A stretch of DNA of 37,422 nt from an uncultured Solobacterium sp. (lineage in GTDB: Bacteria; Bacillota_I; Bacilli_A; Erysipelotrichales; Erysipelotrichaceae): the NCBI GenBank assembly GCA_938039295.1, contig CALHUY010000093.1:1-37422 (forward strand), written 5' to 3'. Positions 7,699 through 15,328 of this stretch are shown piece after piece. The translations under genes and the position numbers were made by a program. The notes beneath the pieces were generated by a model. It saw only the letters and a program-made list of their open reading frames with translations. It was not told the origin of the DNA and ran no database searches. The first letter of the stretch is position 1, and every line of letters begins with the position of its first letter.

Positions 7699-8802
7699 AT
7701 GTCATTAACAGCAGGTATCGTTGGCTTACCAAACGTAGGTAAATCAACTTTGTTTAATGCAATTACAAACAGTCAGGTCTTAGCGGAGAACTATCCATTC
7801 GCAACCATCAATCCTAACGTTGGCGTGGTAGAAGTTCCAGATAAGAGAATGGATGATTTCGTAGAAATCTTCCATCCAAAGAAGACAATCTACACAACAT
7901 TCGAATTTACAGATATTGCAGGTCTTGTAAAAGGTGCATCAAAGGGTGAAGGTTTAGGAAACCAATTCTTAGCAAATATTCGTGAGACAGATGCAATCGT
8001 TCACGTTGTAAGATGTTTTGATGATAGTAATATTGAACACGTAGAGGGTTCTGTTGACCCAATTCGTGATATTGAAGAAATCAACTTAGAACTATGCTTA
8101 AGTGATTTGGATACAGTCCAGAATCGTATTGGTAAGGTGGCTAAGAAGGCACAGACATCCAAGGATAAAGATGCTGTAGCTGAATATACATCCTTACAGA
8201 AGTTTGAAAAGTTATTAGAGGCAGGAACACCTGTACGTTTAGGTGACTTAGAAGATTCTGACCGTGATATGTTAAAGAACTATGGCTTATTAACATCAAA
8301 GCCAGTTATCTATGTTGCGAATATGAGCGATGAAGAAATCGGTGATCCTGAAAGTAATGCGTACTACCAAAAGGTAAAGGCATTTGCGGAAAATGAAGGT
8401 AGTGAATGTATCGCGATCTGTGCAAAGATGGAAGAAGAACTTTCCAGTCTTGATAAAGAAGAGAAGATTGCATTCATGCAGGATTTAGGAATTGCACAAT
8501 CTGGTTTGGATAAGATTATTCGTGCAGCATATCACTTGTTAGGTCTAAGAACATTCTTCACAGTTGGTGAACCTGAGTGTCGTGCATGGACTTTCCATGA
8601 AGGTATGAAAGCTCCTCAGTGTGCAGGTGTTATTCATACAGACTTTGAAAAGGGATTTATCCGTGCGGAAATCTATAGCTATGAAGACTTAATGGAATAT
8701 CGTACAGAACAATCTGTTAAGGAACATGGTAAGATGCGCTTAGAGGGTAAGGAGTACTTGATGAAGGATGGAGATGTAGTCTTCTTCCGATTCAATGTAT
8801 AA
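7699..8802 (+). CDS. ychF: YchF/OLA1-type P-loop ATPase
   Basis: A 367-residue Obg-like NTPase that prefers ATP and associates with ribosomes. G1 is GLPNVGKST; the usual NKxD specificity motif is replaced by NMSDEE, the change that gives ATP preference in this family. The C-terminal TGS domain is recognisable from FFTVGEPECRAWTF through the final KDGDVVFFRFNV. Length is normal (about 365). A ribosome binding site lies in AGAGGAA before 7699. Last gene of the dtd operon. Confidence 0.96.
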   Translation: MSLTAGIVGLPNVGKSTLFNAITNSQVLAENYPFATINPNVGVVEVPDKRMDDFVEIFHPKKTIYTTFEFTDIAGLVKGASKGEGLGNQFLANIRETDAIVHVVRCFDDSNIEHVEGSVDPIRDIEEINLELCLSDLDTVQNRIGKVAKKAQTSKDKDAVAEYTSLQKFEKLLEAGTPVRLGDLEDSDRDMLKNYGLLTSKPVIYVANMSDEEIGDPESNAYYQKVKAFAENEGSECIAICAKMEEELSSLDKEEKIAFMQDLGIAQSGLDKIIRAAYHLLGLRTFFTVGEPECRAWTFHEGMKAPQCAGVIHTDFEKGFIRAEIYSYEDLMEYRTEQSVKEHGKMRLEGKEYLMKDGDVVFFRFNV

Positions 8803-8859
8803 TTCATCTCATTTTCACAGTGAATCATGATAAAATAGGAGTAACAATAGGAGGCTCTT

Positions 8860-9183
8860 ATGAAACTGATCTTAGCAATTGTATCCAATGATGATGCATC
8901 TGCAGTTTCTGCTGCACTTACAAAGAATAATTTCTATATGACACGTTTAGCAACGACTGGTGGATTTCTACGTGCTGGAAATACAACTATTATCGTTGGT
9001 ACGGAAGATGAGCTTGTAGATAAATGTATTGCAGTTATCGGCGAAGAAGCGAAGCGTCGTACAGAAATTGTCCCATCAACAGCATCATATGACGTTGGTA
9101 GATATGCGTCCTTCCCGGTTGAAGTACAAATCGGTGGAGCGACAATCTTTGTATTGGATATTGAACAATTCAAGAAGCTATAA
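8860..9183 (+). CDS. darA: PII-like cyclic-di-AMP receptor
   Basis: A 107-residue protein with MKLILAIVSNDDASAVSAAL and the NNFYMTRLATTGGFLRAGNTT segment, which are typical of the DUF970/DarA (PstA) family. These are trimeric PII-like proteins that bind the second messenger c-di-AMP; the T-loop region lies around residues 25-50. Downstream effects are not known in detail. A strong ATAGGAGG site precedes the ATG and TAAAAT upstream may be its own -10. In Bacillus darA sits near tmk and holB; here it is next to ychF. Terminator follows directly. Confidence 0.9.
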   Translation: MKLILAIVSNDDASAVSAALTKNNFYMTRLATTGGFLRAGNTTIIVGTEDELVDKCIAVIGEEAKRRTEIVPSTASYDVGRYASFPVEVQIGGATIFVLDIEQFKKL

Positions 9184-9206
9184 AGCAGGGTGACCTGCTT
9201 TCTTTT
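9182..9206 (+). terminator. Intrinsic terminator after darA
   Basis: AAAGCAGG (9182-9189), GTGA loop, CCTGCTTT (9194-9201), then CTTTT. Confidence 0.85.
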
Positions 9207-9229
9207 GTCATGAGGGAAAGGAAGAAAGT

Positions 9230-9796
9230 ATGACTGTATTATTTGTGAATGCCGCATTCCGCGAGAATTCTAGAACATATGACTTGGCACAGAAGTATTT
9301 ATTAACTCTCACAGATACTGTAGAAATTGTAAATCTTGGTGAAGAAAAGATAAGACCACTCCAGAAAGCTTCTTTAGAGCAGTATTGTAAGGATTCTCGC
9401 AACCATAATTTTCAAGATGAAATGTATCGTTATGCTAAGCAATTTACCAAGGCGGATGAGATTGTGATTGCGGCTCCATTTTGGAATTTTGGACTACCTG
9501 CTATATTACATGCATATTTAGAACTGGTATGTACGCAAGGTATCACCTTTGATTTAAATGAAGCAGGGGAGTATTACAGTCTTTGCCAAGCGAAAAAACT
9601 CGTGTTGATTTTAACTGCTGGTGGAAATGTGCCGGAGAATGATTGTGCAATCTCATTTATACGAACATTGTGCAAAGAGTTCTGGAAGATTGAGGATATA
9701 CGATATTACTACGCAGATGGAATTGACCTTGTTGGTGCAGATGTAAGTGGAAAGTTAGAAGCAGTTATCAAGCAGTATGGAAATTCGCAAGAGTAA
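9230..9796 (+). CDS. Flavodoxin-fold NAD(P)H:quinone/azo reductase
   Basis: A 188-residue protein of the FMN-dependent flavodoxin-fold reductases (AzoR/YwrO type). The N-terminal FMN-phosphate loop is in NAAFRENSRTYDLA, and the second signature is APFWNFGLPAILHAYLELV, which matches PMYNFGIPAxLKAYxD of azoreductases; the TAGGNV segment lines the flavin pocket. Such enzymes reduce quinones, nitro- or azo-compounds by two electrons. The start follows AAGGAAGAAAG. Its 3' end overlaps the following GNAT gene by 20 bases, so they are co-transcribed. Confidence 0.85.
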   Translation: MTVLFVNAAFRENSRTYDLAQKYLLTLTDTVEIVNLGEEKIRPLQKASLEQYCKDSRNHNFQDEMYRYAKQFTKADEIVIAAPFWNFGLPAILHAYLELVCTQGITFDLNEAGEYYSLCQAKKLVLILTAGGNVPENDCAISFIRTLCKEFWKIEDIRYYYADGIDLVGADVSGKLEAVIKQYGNSQE

Positions 9797-10280
9797 AATC
9801 GAAGATATCCATCAAATCTTAGAAGTGATTCATGATGCGCAGGATAGTATGCGTGATAATGGTATCCCTCAATGGCAAGATGGATATCCAAATGAAGTGA
9901 TTATTTCCCAGGACATACAAGCAGAAAATAGTTATGTACTTGTGGATGAAAAACGTATTGTTGGTACTGCATATATCATTGCGGGTCATGAGCCAAGTTA
10001 TGACTATGTTGAAGGTGGTCAATGGTTGAATAATCATCCTTATGTCGTTGTACATCGTATTGCGGTGCGCAAAGACTGCAGAGGCAAAGGTATTGCTCGT
10101 TATATCATGGAGTTTGCGGAAAAGATAGCGAAGGAACATCAACTACATGACATTCGCATTGATACGCATGATGACAATCTTCCGATGCGTAGGTTTTTAT
10201 TAAAACTTGGTTACCATGCATGCGGTACAATCTACCTAGACAATGGGGATAAACGTATTGCATATCAAAAAACATTTTGA
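9777..10280 (+). CDS. GNAT-family N-acetyltransferase
   Basis: A 167-residue GNAT acyltransferase. The acetyl-CoA binding motif A is seen as VHRIAVRKDCRGKGIARYIMEFAE (about residues 92-115) and motif B as NLPMRRFLLKLGYHACGTIYL. The preceding segment with GIPQWQDGYPNE is common in one Firmicutes GNAT subgroup of unknown substrate. The start overlaps the reductase gene by 20 bases with only a weak ribosome binding site, indicating translational coupling. Substrate cannot be inferred. Confidence 0.85.
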   Translation: MEIRKSKIEDIHQILEVIHDAQDSMRDNGIPQWQDGYPNEVIISQDIQAENSYVLVDEKRIVGTAYIIAGHEPSYDYVEGGQWLNNHPYVVVHRIAVRKDCRGKGIARYIMEFAEKIAKEHQLHDIRIDTHDDNLPMRRFLLKLGYHACGTIYLDNGDKRIAYQKTF

Positions 10281-10285
10281 AAAAG

Positions 10286-10312
10286 AAAAACGCACTAATG
10301 AGTGCGTTTTAT
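10286..10312. terminator. Bidirectional terminator overlapping the cca stop
   Basis: AAAACGCACT (10287-10296), loop AATG, AGTGCGTTTT (10301-10310). Convergent genes; the 3' arm encodes the last codons of cca on the minus strand. Confidence 0.85.
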
Positions 10313-11476
10313 CATGTCTATCAGAATTTTATCATCGTTATTTTCGGGGTGATGAATAACTTCATCCAAACATGCATGTAATATATCTGCGATTTCTTTT
10401 CCCTGATAACCAAGTCCTTTGATGGTATTACCATCTATTGCAAGATGCTTTAGTAAGTATGGTTCGTTAGCATCTTGTATTTCGTGATAATATGCAAGCA
10501 TGGTATCTTTTGGATAATTTTTGTCAATCGCATAGCGATATGAATGATAGATATCAAACGGAATATTAAGGGTAGATAAGAACTGTTTTAATTCTACCTT
10601 GGATGTAAGGCTCTTTGTTGAATGTTTGATACAACCAAGAATCACAGTCTGCTCTGCGCCTGAATATTTCAAGCGTTCTAAGATTTCCTTTGCGTTAGGA
10701 ATATCCTTTAGAAGTATTGCCATGCGGATATCTGCATTCAATAAAGAACGATTGATTGAAGCTAAGCTTTGTTGGATAACGCTGTCTTTTAATTCGGGAA
10801 TAAATACCTGAATGACATCGCTATATTCTGTAAGGATAGAAGATGCGGTATTTGTTTCTAGAATGCCAACCCACTCGTTATGAATGCGTTCCTCAGAGAT
10901 ATAGTGTAGTAAATCTTTTTGTTTGTGTATTGCGCTTGCTGTATTTTCTTCGATGGTAAATGAAAGTCTTCCTGCAAAGCGTAATGCGCGTAGAATACGC
11001 AGTGCATCTTCATCAATACGTTCATGAGGGTTACCAATGCAGCGAATAATTTTATGCTGCAAGTCATCCACGCCACCAAAGAAATCTATCAAACCTTCAT
11101 TGTTGTTATAGCAAAGAGCGTTGATTGTAAAATCACGACGTTTACAATCCTCCTCGATACTCTTAGAGAATGAGACTCCAGATGGATGGCGATGATCTTC
11201 GTAGCTATTTTCACTACGGAACGTAGTAATTTCAACAGGTTGTTTATTAGACAGTACAGTAATGGTGCCGTGCTGAATACCTGTTTGAAATACACGGTAG
11301 TTAGAGAATACTTGCAACATTTCATTTGGAGTTGCATCTGTTGTTAGGTCGTAATCATGAATCGGTAGTTCTAGTAATGCATTGCGAATCGCACCACCAA
11401 CAACATATGCACTATAACCATTTTGATTTAACAAGTCGATGAGGGCTTGGATGTAATCTGGAATCTGAATTTTCAT
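10295..11476 (-). CDS. cca: CCA-adding tRNA nucleotidyltransferase (class II)
   Basis: A 393-residue enzyme that adds or repairs the 3' CCA end of tRNAs. The class II head domain is clear: VVGGAIRNALLE, the metal-binding DYD at D41/D43 in HDYDLTTDATP, CKRRDFTINAL, then FGGVDDLQHKIIRCIGNP and ERIDEDALRILRALRFAGRL. The first motif has N32 where the family usually has aspartate (GGxVRD). No C-terminal HD domain is evident. The ATG at 11476-11474 has no ribosome binding site; TATAAT ends six bases before it, so the message is probably leaderless. Monocistronic, convergent with the GNAT operon. Confidence 0.93.
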   Translation of the reverse strand: MKIQIPDYIQALIDLLNQNGYSAYVVGGAIRNALLELPIHDYDLTTDATPNEMLQVFSNYRVFQTGIQHGTITVLSNKQPVEITTFRSENSYEDHRHPSGVSFSKSIEEDCKRRDFTINALCYNNNEGLIDFFGGVDDLQHKIIRCIGNPHERIDEDALRILRALRFAGRLSFTIEENTASAIHKQKDLLHYISEERIHNEWVGILETNTASSILTEYSDVIQVFIPELKDSVIQQSLASINRSLLNADIRMAILLKDIPNAKEILERLKYSGAEQTVILGCIKHSTKSLTSKVELKQFLSTLNIPFDIYHSYRYAIDKNYPKDTMLAYYHEIQDANEPYLLKHLAIDGNTIKGLGYQGKEIADILHACLDEVIHHPENNDDKILIDMIKRTH

Positions 11477-11482
11477 AATTCT

Positions 11483-11488
11483 ATTATA
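11483..11488 (-). promoter_or_regulatory. -10 box of cca, immediately before the start codon
   Basis: TATAAT on the minus strand with only AGAATT between it and the ATG. The usual seven-base gap to the transcription start puts +1 on the A of the ATG. No convincing -35 found. The remaining intergenic bases to 11640 show nothing else I can name. Confidence 0.55.
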
Positions 11489-11656
11489 GTTGGATTATTC
11501 AAGAATGGATAGAAAACCGCTAGATAGCGCTAAATATCGCATCAAATGTGCTTATTTCTTGGATTTTCCTTTTATTTCATTCCACAACATCTTATGATTA
11601 TCATAGAACATAAATTTTTTAGGAATAAAAACAATTCACTATAAGGAGGATTTTAC

Positions 11657-12133
11657 ATGAGAATCGGACAATCGACAGACATTCATCGCCTAGCAGAAGG
11701 AAGAAGACTCATCTTAGGTGGTGTGGAGATTCCTTCAGAACTAGGACTTGTAGGACATAGTGATGCGGATGCGTTATGCCATGCGGTAGCGGAAGCGATT
11801 CTTGGTGCACTTGCATTAGGTGATCTGGGGAAATGGTTTCCAGATACCGATCCAAAGTGGGAAGGTGCTGATTCAATAAAGATTCTGACGCAGGTTGGCG
11901 TCATGATGCGTGAGCGTGGATTTGTGATTGGAAATGTTGATAGTCTTATCATGATTGAAAAGCCAAAGATGGCACCACATATTCAGTCTATGCGTGAAAA
12001 TATCGCAAGAGCTTTGGAGTGTCATCTAGATAGTGTCAGTGTGAAAGCGACGCGTGGAGAAGGCTTAGGTTTTGTTGGAAAGTCAGAAGGTGTACAAGCA
12101 CAAGCTGTTGTACTACTTGTAAAGGAGGACTAG
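11657..12133 (+). CDS. ispF: 2-C-methyl-D-erythritol 2,4-cyclodiphosphate synthase
   Basis: A 158-residue IspF of the MEP isoprenoid pathway; it cyclises CDP-ME 2-phosphate and releases CMP. Zinc ligands are D8, H10 (in QSTDIHR) and H42, and GHSDADAL matches the family. The C-terminal KATRGEGLGFVGKSEGVQ segment is the usual IspF closing motif. Strong AAGGAGG site at 11643-11649. Followed three bases later by the HD gene, so the two share a transcript. The rest of the MEP pathway lies outside the window. Confidence 0.96.
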   Translation: MRIGQSTDIHRLAEGRRLILGGVEIPSELGLVGHSDADALCHAVAEAILGALALGDLGKWFPDTDPKWEGADSIKILTQVGVMMRERGFVIGNVDSLIMIEKPKMAPHIQSMRENIARALECHLDSVSVKATRGEGLGFVGKSEGVQAQAVVLLVKED

Positions 12134-12136
12134 TTT

Positions 12137-13360
12137 ATGTTTGCGAAAACTTCTGAAGTAAAAGTATTACGAGACCCTGTACATGGATATGTACATATTG
12201 ATCTGCAGGTAATTTGGGATATTGTTAATAGCAGTTGGTTTCAACGTTTACGTCGTATTCGTCAACTAGGTGGTGCTTATGTTGTGTACCACTGTGCAGA
12301 GCATACTCGTTTCTCTCACTCCCTAGGAGTGTATGAAATTGTTCGTCGTATGGTAACAGAGGTTCCAGATATTGTCAGTGCATTAAATGAATATGATAAG
12401 GTAACAATCATGCTGGCAGGTTTACTACATGATATTGGTCATGGTCCATACAGCCATGCATTTGAGGCAGTCACTGGAACATCACATGAAGAATTTACTT
12501 GTCGTATCATTGAAGAGAATACAGAGATTACAAAGATCATTGAATCCAGTGCAAAGGGTCTTGCGAAGGATGTTGCGGATGTCATCCGTCATAAGAGTAA
12601 GAATCCACTACTTGTGCAGATGATCAGTTCACAACTAGATGCGGACCGTATGGATTATCTATTACGTGATGCATACTTTACAGGTACAAAGTATGGTGAG
12701 TTTGATTTAGAGAGAATCTTACGTACATTACGTGTCGTTGATGGTAACCGTTTGGTAATCAAGGAAAGTGGTGTATACGCAGTAGAAAACTACATCATGG
12801 CTCGCTACCATATGTATTGGCAGATTTACTATCATCCAGTTGCACGTAGTTTTGAAACCATTCTACATCTACTCTTTAAGCGTTTAAGAGATTTAAAGAG
12901 TGTTAGTGATCCAGCTATCATTTCATTATTTAAGCCTGTTTTAACAGGGAAGAAGATTTCTTTAAAGCAATATTTCATGTTAGATGAATATGCATTCAGT
13001 TATGGTTTCTCAAGATTATGTGAACATAAAGATCCAATCGTACGTGATTTTGCATTACGCATTCGGGACCGTAAGTTATTTGCGTATTCAGAAAGTAATC
13101 CTGCAAATAATCGTAAACTTCGTCATCAGTTAAAGAAGGCTGGATATAACTTGGATTATTATTGGTCAAAGGATGAGGTGTATCAAAAACCGTATGAACC
13201 ATATACAGATAGTAGAGGAGATGCGGTTTGGGTAAAGAAAAAGGATGGTACGATTGTGGAAATGTCGAACGCATCCAATGTTGTATATAGTTTAGTGCAT
13301 GGACCGGTTCATGATGAATTTAGTGTCTATTATCCAAAAGGAGTTGAACAGGCCAAATGA
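12137..13360 (+). CDS. HD-domain phosphohydrolase (dNTPase / YwfO-like)
   Basis: A 407-residue HD-superfamily enzyme of the SAMHD1-like group found in Bacillota (YwfO, EF1143 type), members of which hydrolyse dNTPs to nucleoside and triphosphate. Seen: RDPVHGYVHID at residues 12-22, metal ligand H61 in TRFSHSLG, the HD pair H98-D99 in LLHDIGHGPYSH, and SQLDADRMDYLLRDA. Start follows AAAGGAGGA. It overlaps the next small membrane gene by four bases. In enterococci the homologue lies close to rpoE, as it does here. Actual substrate is inferred from family only. Confidence 0.88.
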   Translation: MFAKTSEVKVLRDPVHGYVHIDLQVIWDIVNSSWFQRLRRIRQLGGAYVVYHCAEHTRFSHSLGVYEIVRRMVTEVPDIVSALNEYDKVTIMLAGLLHDIGHGPYSHAFEAVTGTSHEEFTCRIIEENTEITKIIESSAKGLAKDVADVIRHKSKNPLLVQMISSQLDADRMDYLLRDAYFTGTKYGEFDLERILRTLRVVDGNRLVIKESGVYAVENYIMARYHMYWQIYYHPVARSFETILHLLFKRLRDLKSVSDPAIISLFKPVLTGKKISLKQYFMLDEYAFSYGFSRLCEHKDPIVRDFALRIRDRKLFAYSESNPANNRKLRHQLKKAGYNLDYYWSKDEVYQKPYEPYTDSRGDAVWVKKKDGTIVEMSNASNVVYSLVHGPVHDEFSVYYPKGVEQAK

Positions 13361-13743
13361 ATCAAGAAGAACGTGCAAAAAAGTGGACGCAGGATATTCC
13401 TGAATTAGATGGGTTAACATTACAACAGCGCGTTGCGATATGTAATCAAGTATCAAAGTATATTATTTTCTTGGTTGGGCTATGGCTAACGCTTTTCTTT
13501 GTGGTCGTTTTCATTATACTTTCCAGTGCAGATACAAACTCTGCTCTATATAATCTACTCAATCATATAGCAGAGGCTATTAATACAATTTTCAATGGTG
13601 GTCCAAGTAAGCGGTACATGGTAGCCCTACTTGAAAGTTTGCCATATATTTTACCATTGCTTGTAGTTTTGGTAGGACCAATTTGGCTTATGATGACAGC
13701 ATTCCGTAAACGAATGTTGCTTTCGGCTGCCAGGAAATTATAG
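13357..13743 (+). CDS. Two-helix membrane protein, unknown function
   Basis: A 128-residue protein beginning inside the stop of the HD gene (ATGA), so translationally coupled. Residues about 35-57 and 90-113 are hydrophobic helices; the N-terminal 33 residues are charged and cytoplasmic by the positive-inside rule (KK, RK near the ends). The segment between helices has NGGPSKRYM. No family recognised. Last gene of the ispF operon. Confidence 0.75.
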   Translation: MNQEERAKKWTQDIPELDGLTLQQRVAICNQVSKYIIFLVGLWLTLFFVVVFIILSSADTNSALYNLLNHIAEAINTIFNGGPSKRYMVALLESLPYILPLLVVLVGPIWLMMTAFRKRMLLSAARKL

Positions 13744-13813
13744 TTCGAGGTTGAAATCATAATATATACAAAAAAATACACTGTTATTTACAGGATATAA
13801 CGAAAAGCATATG

Positions 13814-13819
13814 TATAAT
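13814..13819 (+). promoter_or_regulatory. -10 box before the 155-residue protein
   Basis: TATAAT about 45 bases before the ATG at 13865; TTTACA at 13787-13792 is a possible -35 but the spacer is 21 bases. Confidence 0.4.
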
Positions 13820-13864
13820 AGTGTTAAAGAAAAATGCTCAATCGGAGCAGATGTGAGGTAAAAT

Positions 13865-14332
13865 ATGAATCCAATATTTATGGTAGCAGGGATACTTGTT
13901 GTATGGGCTATTGCGTTTGCGGTATTTATCACACTTCAAATGAAGCGGAAGAACGCAGAAGCAGAGCTTGTTGCGGCAAGTACAACGAAAGCTATTGTAC
14001 ATTTCCATGGAGATATTTCAGCAATTGATGGTCAAGATGCGGCTATATATCATCCAATCAAGGGGCAAATGCTAGATACAATCATAGCGTTAGAACCGGG
14101 TCATCATACCTTTGTAGGTAGTTTTCAAATGACAGAGAATGGCATTGTAGTAAAAAACAAAAATTACTACGCAACGGATATTGAGTTTGAATTTGATGTC
14201 GAAATGGGCAAGACGTATAGGGTAGGTCTTTATAAAAATGTGAATCATGAAGAAAAAGTGATAATGACACTTCCACTTACTGTAAGTGGATTTGGTGCAA
14301 AAACACTATATCTTATCGCTTACAACGAATAA
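13865..14332 (+). CDS. Membrane-anchored beta-rich protein, unknown function
   Basis: A 155-residue protein with one N-terminal membrane helix (about residues 3-26) followed by a basic QMKRKNAEAE stretch. The remainder is polar with alternating hydrophobic residues; the phrases TIIALEPGHHTFVGSFQ and MGKTYRVGLYKN recall small beta-sandwich (PEGA-like or transthyretin-like) domains, but I cannot assign a family. Ribosome binding site GTGAGGTAA. It has its own promoter region and terminator, hence monocistronic. Confidence 0.7.
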   Translation: MNPIFMVAGILVVWAIAFAVFITLQMKRKNAEAELVAASTTKAIVHFHGDISAIDGQDAAIYHPIKGQMLDTIIALEPGHHTFVGSFQMTENGIVVKNKNYYATDIEFEFDVEMGKTYRVGLYKNVNHEEKVIMTLPLTVSGFGAKTLYLIAYNE

Positions 14333-14344
14333 TTTAATAAAATT

Positions 14345-14374
14345 ACTTCCATAAATTACTATGGAAGTTTTTTT
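14345..14374 (+). terminator. Intrinsic terminator
   Basis: ACTTCCATA (14345-14353), AATTAC loop, TATGGAAGT (14360-14368), then a T-run to 14374. Confidence 0.88.
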
Positions 14375-14388
14375 GTTGGGCGGAAAGG

Positions 14389-14416
14389 TTGACAGGAGGA
14401 TTACTTCGCATATAAT
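14389..14416 (+). promoter_or_regulatory. Consensus promoter for the DUF1934 gene
   Basis: TTGACA (14389-14394), 16-base spacer, TATAAT (14411-14416). The ATG is 18 bases beyond the -10, leaving just room for the CGGAAGGTG ribosome binding site. Confidence 0.8.
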
Positions 14417-14434
14417 CATTCACGGAAGGTGAAT

Positions 14435-14818
14435 ATGCGTATAACGGTCAAACTGATACAACATGATTTGTTAGAAGATAAAAAACAAATCTTATTGGAA
14501 ACAAATGCTTTATATGATGGAAATACATTACGCTATCGCGAGGAAAACGAAGGGGGATCACATCAGGTTTACTTCGGTGATGATTATATTTCTTTCGAGC
14601 GAAAAGCAGATGTTCATACAAAAATTACACTCTTTGATGATAAAGATGGAGAAAGTGTTGTGGACTCTCAGTACGGAAAAATGTACATGCAGACAAGGCT
14701 TTGTCATGCGGAAAAGTGTGATGAATACTGGTCTGTAGAGTATCAACTCTTATCCAATGATAATGTTGTACTTCACCAGAAATTATGCTGGGAATTGACA
14801 CCAGTAAAAAATGTTTGA
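14435..14818 (+). CDS. DUF1934 (YwiB-like) beta-barrel protein
   Basis: A 127-residue protein starting MRITVKLIQHDLLEDKKQILLETNA. Pattern and size fit the DUF1934 family (YwiB in Bacillus), small lipocalin-like beta-barrels of unknown function, whose genes are often near argS and rpoE; rpoE is indeed next here. The ATG at 14435 is preferred over GTG at 14429 because GGAAGG lies five to six bases ahead of it. The assignment is from overall pattern rather than a sharp motif. Confidence 0.6.
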   Translation: MRITVKLIQHDLLEDKKQILLETNALYDGNTLRYREENEGGSHQVYFGDDYISFERKADVHTKITLFDDKDGESVVDSQYGKMYMQTRLCHAEKCDEYWSVEYQLLSNDNVVLHQKLCWELTPVKNV

Positions 14819-14843
14819 CATTATTTGTAACTTGGGGTATAGT
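14815..14843 (+). promoter_or_regulatory. Promoter of rpoE
   Basis: TTGACA (14815-14820, overlapping the stop codon of the previous gene), 17-base spacer, TATAGT (14838-14843). Confidence 0.8.
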
Positions 14844-14891
14844 GCCATGGCGAAGCAAGCATATCATGCATTTGTATAAAGGAGATTTACA

Positions 14892-15230
14892 ATGGTTAAC
14901 AATGAGACTATGACGGATGTAGCCTACAATTGGCTCAAAAAAAGAAAAAGAGAAGTAGATTTCTCAAAGATTTGGGATGAAATTGTAAAGACAATGGATA
15001 TTCCTGAAGATAAAATCAGACGTAAAAAAGCACAGTTCTATAGTGACTTAATGTTGGATAATAGATTTGCTTCATTAGAGAATAACAAGTGGGATTTACG
15101 TAACCGTCGTAAGTTTGAAGAGGTTCATATCGATACTTCTGAAATCGAACTAGAGGATGATGAATTAGATGAGCCAATTGAAGTTGCTGGTCTAGATTTA
15201 CCAAAGGGCGATGACGCATTCGATAATTAA
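14892..15230 (+). CDS. rpoE: RNA polymerase delta subunit
   Basis: A 112-residue delta subunit, a Gram-positive-specific RNA polymerase partner that helps recycle polymerase and lowers non-specific binding. Residues 1-75 form the winged-helix HARE-type domain (MTDVAYNWLKKRK, DFSKIWDEIV, FYSDLMLDNRFASLENNKWDLR). The tail is acidic (EIELEDDELDEPIE) but short, about 35 residues versus roughly 90 in Bacillus subtilis. Ribosome binding site AAAGGAG. Own promoter and terminator. Confidence 0.92.
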   Translation: MVNNETMTDVAYNWLKKRKREVDFSKIWDEIVKTMDIPEDKIRRKKAQFYSDLMLDNRFASLENNKWDLRNRRKFEEVHIDTSEIELEDDELDEPIEVAGLDLPKGDDAFDN

Positions 15231-15235
15231 TTAAG

Positions 15236-15261
15236 AAAAGGCTAAAAATAGCCTTTTTTTA
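15236..15261 (+). terminator. Intrinsic terminator after rpoE
   Basis: AAAAGGCTA (15236-15244), short A loop, TAGCCTTTT (15249-15257) and more Ts. Confidence 0.88.
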
Positions 15262-15328
15262 ATCATGCTACTTTAAAAATGTTCAGAAATAGTTTAATAT
15301 GAAAACGCTAAATAAGGAGGAATATCTC

